Assembly: GCA_964496755.1 (NCBI GenBank)
Contig: CAZCBD010000131.1
Location: 1-7,973 of the forward strand
Source of the DNA: CAZCBD01 sp964496755
GTDB taxonomy: Bacteria > Bacteroidota > Ignavibacteria > Ignavibacteriales > Melioribacteraceae
Length of the DNA stretch: 7,973 bases
Reading direction: 5' to 3'
In this document: positions 1 through 6,206 of the stretch, one piece after another
Layout of the letters: every line of letters starts with the position of its first letter
Position numbering within the stretch: the stretch's first letter is position 1
Position numbers and translations under genes: made by a program
The notes under the pieces: model-generated
What the model was told of the DNA's origin: nothing
Database searches by the model: none
What the model saw: the letters and a program-made list of their open reading frames with translations, nothing else

Positions 1-2656
1 AAATATCATTTTCAATTTCCGAAAATTTTAATATTGATTTGTTTGAATTGAAAGTGATTTTCACAATTGTTTCGATTTGTTTTAAAAATTCAAATTCCTT
101 TTTAATAATACTCACATCAAAATCTACATCAACGTTTTTTTGAATTGCAAGTAATTTGGTTATCAGACTTTTTCCGAAATATTTTTTATACAAAACTTTA
201 TTTGTTAAAAAAAGAATATCCAATCCGTATTCAATATCAGCTTGTCCGCCAATATCCTTTTTTAGATTAAAACTATTTGGCAGTGCTATTTGATTGGCCA
301 AAACGGATTTACGCATGTTAAGAATTTCGTTTAAAATAAATTTAGTGGAAAATCGGTCTAATGAATTGGTGATTATTTTTTTTGTTTTAGAAAAAAGATG
401 TTTGTTACCACATAAAAATCTCATTCTGTGCATTGCTTGAAATTCCCACACACGTGCTCTTTCGGAAAAATATTTTTTCAAGGATAACAATGGCCAAATC
501 AAAGGACCCTTATTTCCTTCGGGCCTTAATCTGAAATCAATTTTAAATGGAAGCATAATTGTTTTAAGTTCAGAAATAAAGGAATTAAATTTTTCATGCT
601 TAGGGAAATCGGAATTGCAAACAATAAACAAATCAAGATCGGAAGTTACCGAAAGCAAATTGTTTCCTAAGGAGCCTAATCCGGCAACAAAAAAATCAGA
701 ATTGTTTTCACTATTCGAAAAAAAAGAAGATATCTTTTGGGCTATATATGTTCCGAGAATTTTGGATAATTTACGGGAAGTTATTAAGCCAAGTGAAAAT
801 TGAGCAGATAAAATAAAAATTATTTGAGTTGGGTTAAATGATTGAATATTCTCATTGTTCAATTTGATGAAAATTCTACGAGCTAAAATAAGTTCAATCA
901 AACTTGGAGTTAGATTAATCATACTAATGCATCTTTGCGATTTATCGCAAAGAATAGTTACTGCTTTTAAAAAATTCCTATCGCAAAATTCTCTGTAAAT
1001 AATTGACGGATATTTAATTGCTCTGATAAGTTTTGATAAATTCGTTAAGGATTGAAATGGATCCGAAGTTTGTGTAAGAAAACCAATTAAATCGGATTCA
1101 ATTTTCGTAAAACTTTCTATTGTATGAGCATCAAAATTTTTGTTTCCTAAAATACCTACGCCAATTCTTAGGAATTTGATATCGGCTTTAACCTTTTCAA
1201 AGTCGGGGAACAGCAATTGCCAAGAATCGATAACATTGTTTTCATTCTCTACAAAATTGTTGAAGATGTTTCTAACAGCATTTCTTTTTATGCTTAAATC
1301 CGTTTTGAAATCATCAATTGAATTAAATTTAAAATATTTTGCAAGCTTTAACTGTAGGTCAATATTTTGCGGAATTGAATGAGTTTGTTCATCATTAAAT
1401 AATTGCAGGTAATGTTCAATTTTGCGGAAATAAATATAATTTGAGTTTAAGGTGTTGAATTCTTTTTCGGTTATCAAGTTGTTTTTAATTAGTTCGGACA
1501 AAGCTTCCAGAGAGTTCGAAGATTGTAATTCTTTTATTTTACCGGCATTTAGTAATTGTAATCCTTGTATAATAAATTCAATATCTCTAATACCACCGCT
1601 AAATAATTTAATGTTTTCATTAGTACCAATTGCATTTTCAATTTTATTTTTCATTGTGGAAATTACTTTTATAGGGGAGGTGCGGAAGCTGTGGGGAAAA
1701 ACAAAATTTTTGATTCTGTTTTTAAATTTTTCAAAAAGATTTTTATTGCCGCAAATAAATCCGGCTTTAATGAGCATTTGAGCTTCCCATTGTTCTCCGC
1801 GAGTTTCGTAATATCGCAAAGTATCGGAAAGAGTTCTGCAAAGCGGCGAGTTTTTTCCGTCGGGGCGCAACCTGAAATCAATTCTATAAATATATCCTTT
1901 GGATGTGAAATCGGAACCTGTTTGAATAAAAAGTTTTGTTGCTTCGGTAAGTAGAGTTTGAAAATCGATGTTTTTATTTTTACCAAGGTTTTTGTCATAA
2001 AACAAAAGTAAATCAACATCGGAACTGTAATTTAATTCTCTTCCTCCCAGTTTACCTAAAGCTATAAGACAGTATTTGGAAGATTTAAAATTCACATTAA
2101 AATTTGTTGAAACTTCTTCAATGCATATTTCAAATAAAATGGAAAGCAAGGCTTTTGCCAAGTCCGAGATGTATTTAGCTATTTCAACAAAATCTTTTTT
2201 ATAAACCAAATCCAAAACGCCAATCATTAAAATGTATTGCCGGTTAAAGGTTCTGAGCTTGTTTAGCTTGGAATTAAAACTACTAATATTAATAAGGGTA
2301 TTCGAGATTGTTTTATGAATGTGTGTGTAATTTATAGATTGAGTTTTTAATTCGAGGTTAAACATCATATATAAAAATTCCGGGTTCATTACAATAATAT
2401 CAGTCAAATAATTACTATTACAAATAATAGAAACAATAATTTCCAAATGATGTTCATGTTTAATACAATCGCGAATAAAAGTCGACTTTTGAAACACGGA
2501 ATTTAAAATTCTTAAAAAATTTACTTCCGAAGAGGGGGAAAAATGATGTTTTTTGATTTCGGAATTAAATTTCGAAAAGAAATTATTTAAAGTTTTTGCC
2601 GAAACTCTACAATTTAAACTTTTAATTACCTCGTTGTAAAAACTCTTCGATAAAAT
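1..2656 (-). CDS. glnE: Bifunctional glutamine synthetase adenylyltransferase / adenylyl-removing enzyme, 3' end cut by window
   Basis: This enzyme attaches AMP to, and removes it from, a tyrosine of glutamine synthetase, switching the enzyme off or on under PII control in the cytoplasm. About 885 codons are open without a stop and run off the left edge; family members have about 950 residues, so perhaps 50-100 are missing. Counting from the proposed ATT start, the N-terminal domain has GKLGGRELNYSSDVDLLLF at 201-219 (catalytic D213, D215), DFRLRPDG at 260-267, ETRGEQWEAQ at about 284-293 and GGIRDIEFIIQ at 354-364. The C-terminal domain repeats the set: GLGSLGNNLLSVTSDLDLF at 659-677 (D673, D675), DFRLRPEG at 707-714, ARVWEFQAMHRMR around W737 and GGQADIEY at 803-810. 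The second motif is atypical, with GSLGNN where GKLGGxE is usual, but its DxD is kept. The gene is divergent from secA-glnB. Identity is very sure; the exact start is not. The upstream in-frame stop is at 2672-2674. Confidence 0.95.
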   Translation of the reverse strand, partial: MLSKSFYNEVIKSLNCRVSAKTLNNFFSKFNSEIKKHHFSPSSEVNFLRILNSVFQKSTFIRDCIKHEHHLEIIVSIICNSNYLTDIIVMNPEFLYMMFNLELKTQSINYTHIHKTISNTLINISSFNSKLNKLRTFNRQYILMIGVLDLVYKKDFVEIAKYISDLAKALLSILFEICIEEVSTNFNVNFKSSKYCLIALGKLGGRELNYSSDVDLLLFYDKNLGKNKNIDFQTLLTEATKLFIQTGSDFTSKGYIYRIDFRLRPDGKNSPLCRTLSDTLRYYETRGEQWEAQMLIKAGFICGNKNLFEKFKNRIKNFVFPHSFRTSPIKVISTMKNKIENAIGTNENIKLFSGGIRDIEFIIQGLQLLNAGKIKELQSSNSLEALSELIKNNLITEKEFNTLNSNYIYFRKIEHYLQLFNDEQTHSIPQNIDLQLKLAKYFKFNSIDDFKTDLSIKRNAVRNIFNNFVENENNVIDSWQLLFPDFEKVKADIKFLRIGVGILGNKNFDAHTIESFTKIESDLIGFLTQTSDPFQSLTNLSKLIRAIKYPSIIYREFCDRNFLKAVTILCDKSQRCISMINLTPSLIELILARRIFIKLNNENIQSFNPTQIIFILSAQFSLGLITSRKLSKILGTYIAQKISSFFSNSENNSDFFVAGLGSLGNNLLSVTSDLDLFIVCNSDFPKHEKFNSFISELKTIMLPFKIDFRLRPEGNKGPLIWPLLSLKKYFSERARVWEFQAMHRMRFLCGNKHLFSKTKKIITNSLDRFSTKFILNEILNMRKSVLANQIALPNSFNLKKDIGGQADIEYGLDILFLTNKVLYKKYFGKSLITKLLAIQKNVDVDFDVSIIKKEFEFLKQIETIVKITFNSNKSILKFSEIENDI

Positions 2657-2661
2657 TTTGG

Positions 2662-2666
2662 CCTCT
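2662..2666 (-). promoter_or_regulatory. Ribosome binding site that points to an ATT start for glnE
   Basis: The minus strand reads AGAGG here, followed by five bases and then ATT at 2656-2654. Between the in-frame stop (2674-2672) and the start of GlnE homology, the glnE frame contains no ATG, GTG or TTG until a GTG at 2497-2495, which would be residue 54 and has no purine-rich site in front of it. The first in-frame ATG is residue 90, inside the conserved N-terminal region (MNPEF). A second ATT at 2626-2624 has GAGG only two bases away, which is too close. The ATT at 2656 is therefore the best-supported start, by inference. Confidence 0.5.
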
Positions 2667-2707
2667 ACTTTTTAAATTTTAGTGGTAAAACATAAATATA
2701 AATAATT

Positions 2708-2715
2708 CAAAAATA
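2708..2715 (-). promoter_or_regulatory. Candidate -7 element of the glnE promoter
   Basis: The minus strand reads TATTTTTG, an exact fit to the TAnnTTTG -7 element used by the primary sigma factor of Bacteroidetes-type bacteria. Transcription would begin a few bases downstream and leave a leader of roughly 45 bases before the proposed ATT start. I find no TTG at the expected -33 distance, and such a pattern can occur by chance in AT-rich DNA, so this is weak. Confidence 0.22.
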
Positions 2716-2729
2716 AAAACTAATTAATA

Positions 2730-2766
2730 GTGCATATGCCTATACATTGCATTTCAAAGGTGCATT
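2730..2766. repeat. Three TGCAT copies in the glnE-secA intergenic region
   Basis: TGCAT occurs at 2731-2735, 2748-2752 and 2761-2765. The outer two extend to GTGCAT and begin exactly 30 bases apart (2730 and 2760), about three helical turns. The last two extend to TGCATT, 13 bases apart. The first copy overlaps the palindrome GCATATGC (2732-2739). The cluster lies between the candidate promoters of both transcription units, where an operator could act on both. No regulator can be named from these bases. Confidence 0.35.
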
Positions 2767-2777
2767 GTTTAACTTTA
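2746..2777 (+). promoter_or_regulatory. Candidate promoter of the secA-glnB-TPR operon
   Basis: ATTG at 2746-2749 and TAACTTTA at 2770-2777 are 20 bases apart. This resembles the Bacteroidetes-type promoter (TTTG, about 19-21 bases, TAnnTTTG) with one mismatch in each box. The same stretch also reads as a sigma70-like pair, TTGCAT (2747-2752) and TAACTT (2770-2775) with a 17-base spacer. Either reading puts the start of transcription near 2782 and leaves a leader of only about 20 bases before the secA ATG. Alternative starts further upstream cannot be excluded. Confidence 0.35.
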
Positions 2778-2793
2778 GTATTCTAAAAATACT
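2777..2793 (+). promoter_or_regulatory. Small inverted repeat abutting the secA ribosome binding site
   Basis: AGTATT (2777-2782) and AATACT (2788-2793) form a perfect 6-bp inverted repeat around a 5-base loop CTAAA. The second arm ends directly before the ribosome binding site GGAGA at 2794-2798. In RNA one extra U-G pair (2776 with 2794) would draw the first G of the site into the stem. The stem is A/U-rich and therefore weak, so it could be a mild translational brake, a protein-binding dyad or chance. If transcription starts near 2782 the first arm would not be in the message, which would favour a DNA-binding role. Confidence 0.3.
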
Positions 2794-2802
2794 GGAGATT
2801 TT

Positions 2803-5800
2803 ATGTTAACAAATCTTTTAAAAAAGATATTCGGCGATAAAAATAAAAAAGCAATTAAAGAAATTTTACCATTGGTTGATGAAATTAATAAGTATTATGA
2901 AAGTTATAAAAATTTAACAGATGATGAATTAAAAGCGAAAACAGAAGAGTTTAAAAATAAGATAGCCGAAGAAACAAAAGAATTAAGAAATCAAATTGAA
3001 GAAATAAAAAATCAACTTACGGAAGATGATTTTGATGGCGATAGGCAGGAACTTCATGATAAGTTGGAGGAATTAGAGGAAGAATTAACCGAGCAATACG
3101 AAGAAATTTTAGATAAACTTCTTCCCGAAGCATTTGCGGTAGTTAAGGATACTTGCCGAAGATTAGTAGGGCAAAGTTGGTCGGCTGCAGATACTAAAAT
3201 CAATTGGAATATGATTCCTTATGATGTTCAACTAATTGGCGGAATAGTACTGCATCGTGGAAAAATAGCCGAAATGGCTACCGGTGAAGGTAAAACTTTA
3301 GTTGCTACATTACCGATTTATCTAAATGCACTAACCGGCCGTGGGGTGCATGTTGTAACTGTAAATGATTATTTGGCCAAGCGCGATAGCGAATGGATGG
3401 GAAAAGTGTTTACCTTTCATGGTTTAACGGTTGGGTGTATTCTAAATACAATGGATCCTGAAAAACGAAAAGATACTTATGCTAACGATATTACTTACGG
3501 AACAAACAATGAGTTTGGGTTTGATTATCTGCGTGATAATATGGCAATTTCTTTGGAAAATTGTGTTCAGAGAAAGCATAATTACGCAATTATAGATGAG
3601 GTTGATTCGGTTTTAATAGATGAAGCCAGAACACCATTAATTATTTCCGGACCGGTTGGTTCAACCGAACATAAGTTCAATGAGATGAAGCCGAAAGTTG
3701 AAAAACTTTTTAGAGCACAAGCTTCTTTGGTTGCTTCAATTGTTAAGGAAGCCGAAGAATTACTTAAATCGGGCGACGGAAAAGATAAAACGCAAGCCGG
3801 TATTCTATTATTCCGTGCTCACAGAGGTTTACCTAAAAATAAACGATTGCTAAAACTTCTTTCCGATGGTGAAACTAAAAAATTGATGCAATCTACAGAA
3901 TTGGAATTTCTTCGTGAAAAAGGGAAAAGAATGCCCGAAATTGACGATGAATTATATTTTGTAATTGAAGAAAAGAATAATCAAATTGATATTACCGAAA
4001 AAGGAAGAGAAGAATTAGCCAAAGGTGCCCCCGAAGGCCCCGACTTTTTTGTATTACCTGATTTAGGAACGGAAATCAGTAAATTTGAAAATGACCCGAG
4101 CATTAACGACAATGAGAAAATTAAAAAGAAAGATGAACTTTATAAATTATACAGCGAAAGAAGCGATAGAATTCATACGATAAATCAGCTGTTAAAAGCT
4201 TATTGTTTATTTGAAAAAGATGATGAATACGTAATAACCGAAGATGGAAAGATTGCAATAGTAGACGAATTTACCGGTCGCGTTTTACCTGGAAGAAGAT
4301 ATTCCGACGGACTTCATCAAGCTATTGAGGCAAAAGAAAATGTAAAAGTTGAAAGAGATACGCAAACTTTGGCAACCATTACATTGCAAAATTATTTCAG
4401 ACTTTATAATAAACTTGCCGGTATGACGGGTACTGCCGAAACGGAAGAGTCGGAATTTATGGAAATCTATAAATTAGAAGTTGTAGTTATTCCTACAAAT
4501 AAACCGATTCAAAGAGATGATCAGGATGATTCTGTTTTTAGAACCAAACGCGAAAAATTTAATGCGACAATAGAAAAAATAATTGACCTGCGTTCAAAAA
4601 AAATTCCTGTTTTAGTTGGTACCACAAGCGTAGAGGTTTCCGAAACTTTAAGTAGAATGTTGAAAAGAGCAGGGGTGCCGCACAATGTTTTAAATGCCAA
4701 GCAACATCAACGTGAAGCGGAAATTGTAGCCCAAGCAGGTCAACCGGGCGCAATAACAATTGCAACAAATATGGCCGGACGTGGTACGGACATTAAACTT
4801 GGTGCAGGCGTTAAAGAGGCCGGTGGGTTGTATATTTTAGGTACCGAACGCCACGAATCCAGAAGAATTGACAGACAGTTGCGTGGTCGCGCCGGTCGTC
4901 AGGGCGATCCGGGGGTCTCAAAATTTTATATTTCGCTCGAAGACGATTTAATGCGCCTATTTGGTAGTGATAGAGCAGCTTCGGTGATGAGTAGAATCGG
5001 CTTAAAAGAAGGAGAAGTAATTCAGCATCCTCTTATTACTAAGTCGGTTGAAAGAGCCCAGAAAAAAGTAGAAGAAAATAACTTCGCTATTCGTAAACGT
5101 TTGCTTGAATATGATGACGTAATGAACCAACAACGCGAAGTTATTTATCATCGAAGACGTCAAGCGCTTGAAGGTGAAAGATTAAAAGAATCAATATTTG
5201 AAATGGTTGAGGAATATGCAACAAGACTTGCCGAAAGCTGTTATGATTCTTTGAATGTTGAAAAATTGCATGATGATTTATTACAACATTTATTGGTTGA
5301 TTTTAAAATTGAACCCGAAGTTTTTGAAAAAACCGGCGTTGAAGAAACAGCAACAAAAATTCTTGAAGCTGCTAAAGAATTTTATGCTAGAAAAGAAGAA
5401 ATGCTTGGCTCGGATTTGATGGCGCGTTTGGAAAGATATGCTTATTTGAGCATAACAGACGAAAAATGGAAAGAGCATTTACGAGAAATGGATGATCTGA
5501 AAGAAGGTATTGGTTTAAGAGCATACGGACAAAAAGATCCTTTAATTGAATATAAAGCAGAAGGATATAATCTATTTGTAAATATGTTAAACGAAATGCG
5601 TGATGAAATTGTCAGCTTTTGTTTTAAATCTTTTCCTGCAGAACCGGAAGAAGTTAGAACAAAACGTTCCCAATCCAACAAACGCATCAGAGCAATAAAG
5701 GATGATAGTTCGGGAATGGGAATGCAAAATAATCAACCTGACGAAGCTGCAAATAGAGGCAAACGCCAGCCGATTAGAGCCGAAGAAAAAATCGGAAGAA

Positions 5801-5856
5801 ATGACCCTTGTCCGTGCGGTAGCGGAAAAAAATACAAACATTGTTGCGGAAGATAA
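2803..5856 (+). CDS. secA: Preprotein translocase motor ATPase SecA, FCB-type with insertions
   Basis: SecA is the cytoplasmic and membrane-associated ATPase that pushes unfolded preproteins through SecYEG. The protein has 1017 residues against about 900 in E. coli. Visible in order: N-terminus MLTNLLKKIFG; an acidic, glutamate-rich coiled-coil insertion at about 55-105; LLPEAFAVV at 106-114; a second small insertion SWSAADTKINWNMIP at 125-139; Walker A ATGEGKT at 159-165; DEVDS at 265-269; the preprotein-binding region with an extra segment at about 300-380 containing RAHRGLPKNKRLL; VDEFTGRVLPGRRYSDGLHQA at about 487-507; GMTGTAET at 540-547; TNMAGRGTDI at 655-664; the QLRGRAGRQGDPG helicase motif at 692-704; the helical scaffold around 885-925; and a C-terminal zinc motif with C1003, C1005, C1014 and C1015 (CxCx8CC). 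All motor motifs are intact. The ATG has GGAGA four bases upstream and matches the family N-terminus. First gene of the operon; glnB follows after 10 bases. Confidence 0.98.
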   Translation: MLTNLLKKIFGDKNKKAIKEILPLVDEINKYYESYKNLTDDELKAKTEEFKNKIAEETKELRNQIEEIKNQLTEDDFDGDRQELHDKLEELEEELTEQYEEILDKLLPEAFAVVKDTCRRLVGQSWSAADTKINWNMIPYDVQLIGGIVLHRGKIAEMATGEGKTLVATLPIYLNALTGRGVHVVTVNDYLAKRDSEWMGKVFTFHGLTVGCILNTMDPEKRKDTYANDITYGTNNEFGFDYLRDNMAISLENCVQRKHNYAIIDEVDSVLIDEARTPLIISGPVGSTEHKFNEMKPKVEKLFRAQASLVASIVKEAEELLKSGDGKDKTQAGILLFRAHRGLPKNKRLLKLLSDGETKKLMQSTELEFLREKGKRMPEIDDELYFVIEEKNNQIDITEKGREELAKGAPEGPDFFVLPDLGTEISKFENDPSINDNEKIKKKDELYKLYSERSDRIHTINQLLKAYCLFEKDDEYVITEDGKIAIVDEFTGRVLPGRRYSDGLHQAIEAKENVKVERDTQTLATITLQNYFRLYNKLAGMTGTAETEESEFMEIYKLEVVVIPTNKPIQRDDQDDSVFRTKREKFNATIEKIIDLRSKKIPVLVGTTSVEVSETLSRMLKRAGVPHNVLNAKQHQREAEIVAQAGQPGAITIATNMAGRGTDIKLGAGVKEAGGLYILGTERHESRRIDRQLRGRAGRQGDPGVSKFYISLEDDLMRLFGSDRAASVMSRIGLKEGEVIQHPLITKSVERAQKKVEENNFAIRKRLLEYDDVMNQQREVIYHRRRQALEGERLKESIFEMVEEYATRLAESCYDSLNVEKLHDDLLQHLLVDFKIEPEVFEKTGVEETATKILEAAKEFYARKEEMLGSDLMARLERYAYLSITDEKWKEHLREMDDLKEGIGLRAYGQKDPLIEYKAEGYNLFVNMLNEMRDEIVSFCFKSFPAEPEEVRTKRSQSNKRIRAIKDDSSGMGMQNNQPDEAANRGKRQPIRAEEKIGRNDPCPCGSGKKYKHCCGR

Positions 5857-5866
5857 AGGAAGAGTT

Positions 5867-6205
5867 ATGAAAAAAGTTGAAGCAATAATTCGCCCATTTA
5901 AATTGGAGGATGTAAAGGAAGCATTATTAGAAGCGGGAATTAAAGGACTTACAACTTCCGAAGTACGCGGTTATGGAAGGCAAAAAGGACATACCGAAAC
6001 TTATAGAGGCAGCGAATATCAAATTGAATTTATTCCCAAAATTAAAATTGAAGTGGTGGTGGCAGATGAGTTGCTTGATAAAGCACTTGACGCAATTATT
6101 AAAGCTGCCAAAACTGGACAGGTTGGCGACGGTAAAATATTTGTTTCCGAAATTATTGATGTAATTAGAATTAGAACTGAAGAATCCGGAAGCGGAGCAC
6201 TATAG
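5867..6205 (+). CDS. glnB: Nitrogen regulatory protein PII
   Basis: PII is a small trimeric cytoplasmic signal protein that reads ATP/ADP and 2-oxoglutarate and binds targets such as GlnE, PII uridylyltransferase, NtrB or AmtB. The product has 112 residues, the usual length, and aligns with E. coli GlnB numbering without gaps. Q39 and K58 (ligand-binding residues), Y46 and the uridylylation tyrosine Y51 in YRGSEYQIEF are present. The nucleotide-binding B-loop TGQVGDGKIF lies at 83-92, and R101 and R103 are kept. The ATG at 5867 was chosen because it gives the family N-terminus MKKVEAIIRPFKLEDV and has AGGA (5857-5860) six bases upstream. The frame is open a further 55 codons upstream but that part is secA read in another frame. 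No amtB is adjacent, so GlnB rather than GlnK is an inference. It lies between secA and a lipoprotein gene in one likely operon, and glnE, a classical PII target, diverges from the same control region. Confidence 0.95.
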   Translation: MKKVEAIIRPFKLEDVKEALLEAGIKGLTTSEVRGYGRQKGHTETYRGSEYQIEFIPKIKIEVVVADELLDKALDAIIKAAKTGQVGDGKIFVSEIIDVIRIRTEESGSGAL

Positions 6206-6206
6206 T

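Noticed and set aside
615..1954. Plus-strand frames at 615-803, 1140-1382, 1452-1781 and 1691-1954
   Set aside because: All are antisense to glnE, overlap its conserved motifs, lack recognisable domains and have no good ribosome binding sites.
1669..2019. 116-codon minus-strand frame beginning MLIYFCFMTK
   Set aside because: It overlaps glnE on the same strand in another frame. The glnE frame encodes the conserved GKLGGRELNYSSDVDL and DFRLRPDG motifs here, so this is a shadow.
2679..2693. ATG at 2693-2691 as the glnE start
   Set aside because: It is in another frame and meets a stop after four codons. No single-base shift joins it to glnE without crossing a stop.
2759..2764. NtrC binding site
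   Set aside because: Only one half-site (GGTGCA) is present; the opposed half (TGCACC) at normal spacing is missing.
2765..2793. Sigma70-like promoter TTGTTT with AATACT, 17 bases apart
   Set aside because: Transcription would begin at about 2800, after the secA ribosome binding site at 2794-2798, so it could not drive secA from its recognised start.
5702..5866. 55-codon upstream extension of the glnB frame into secA
   Set aside because: PII proteins begin at MKKVEAIIRP; the extension is the end of secA, including its zinc motif, in another frame, and the ATG at 5867 has its own ribosome binding site.
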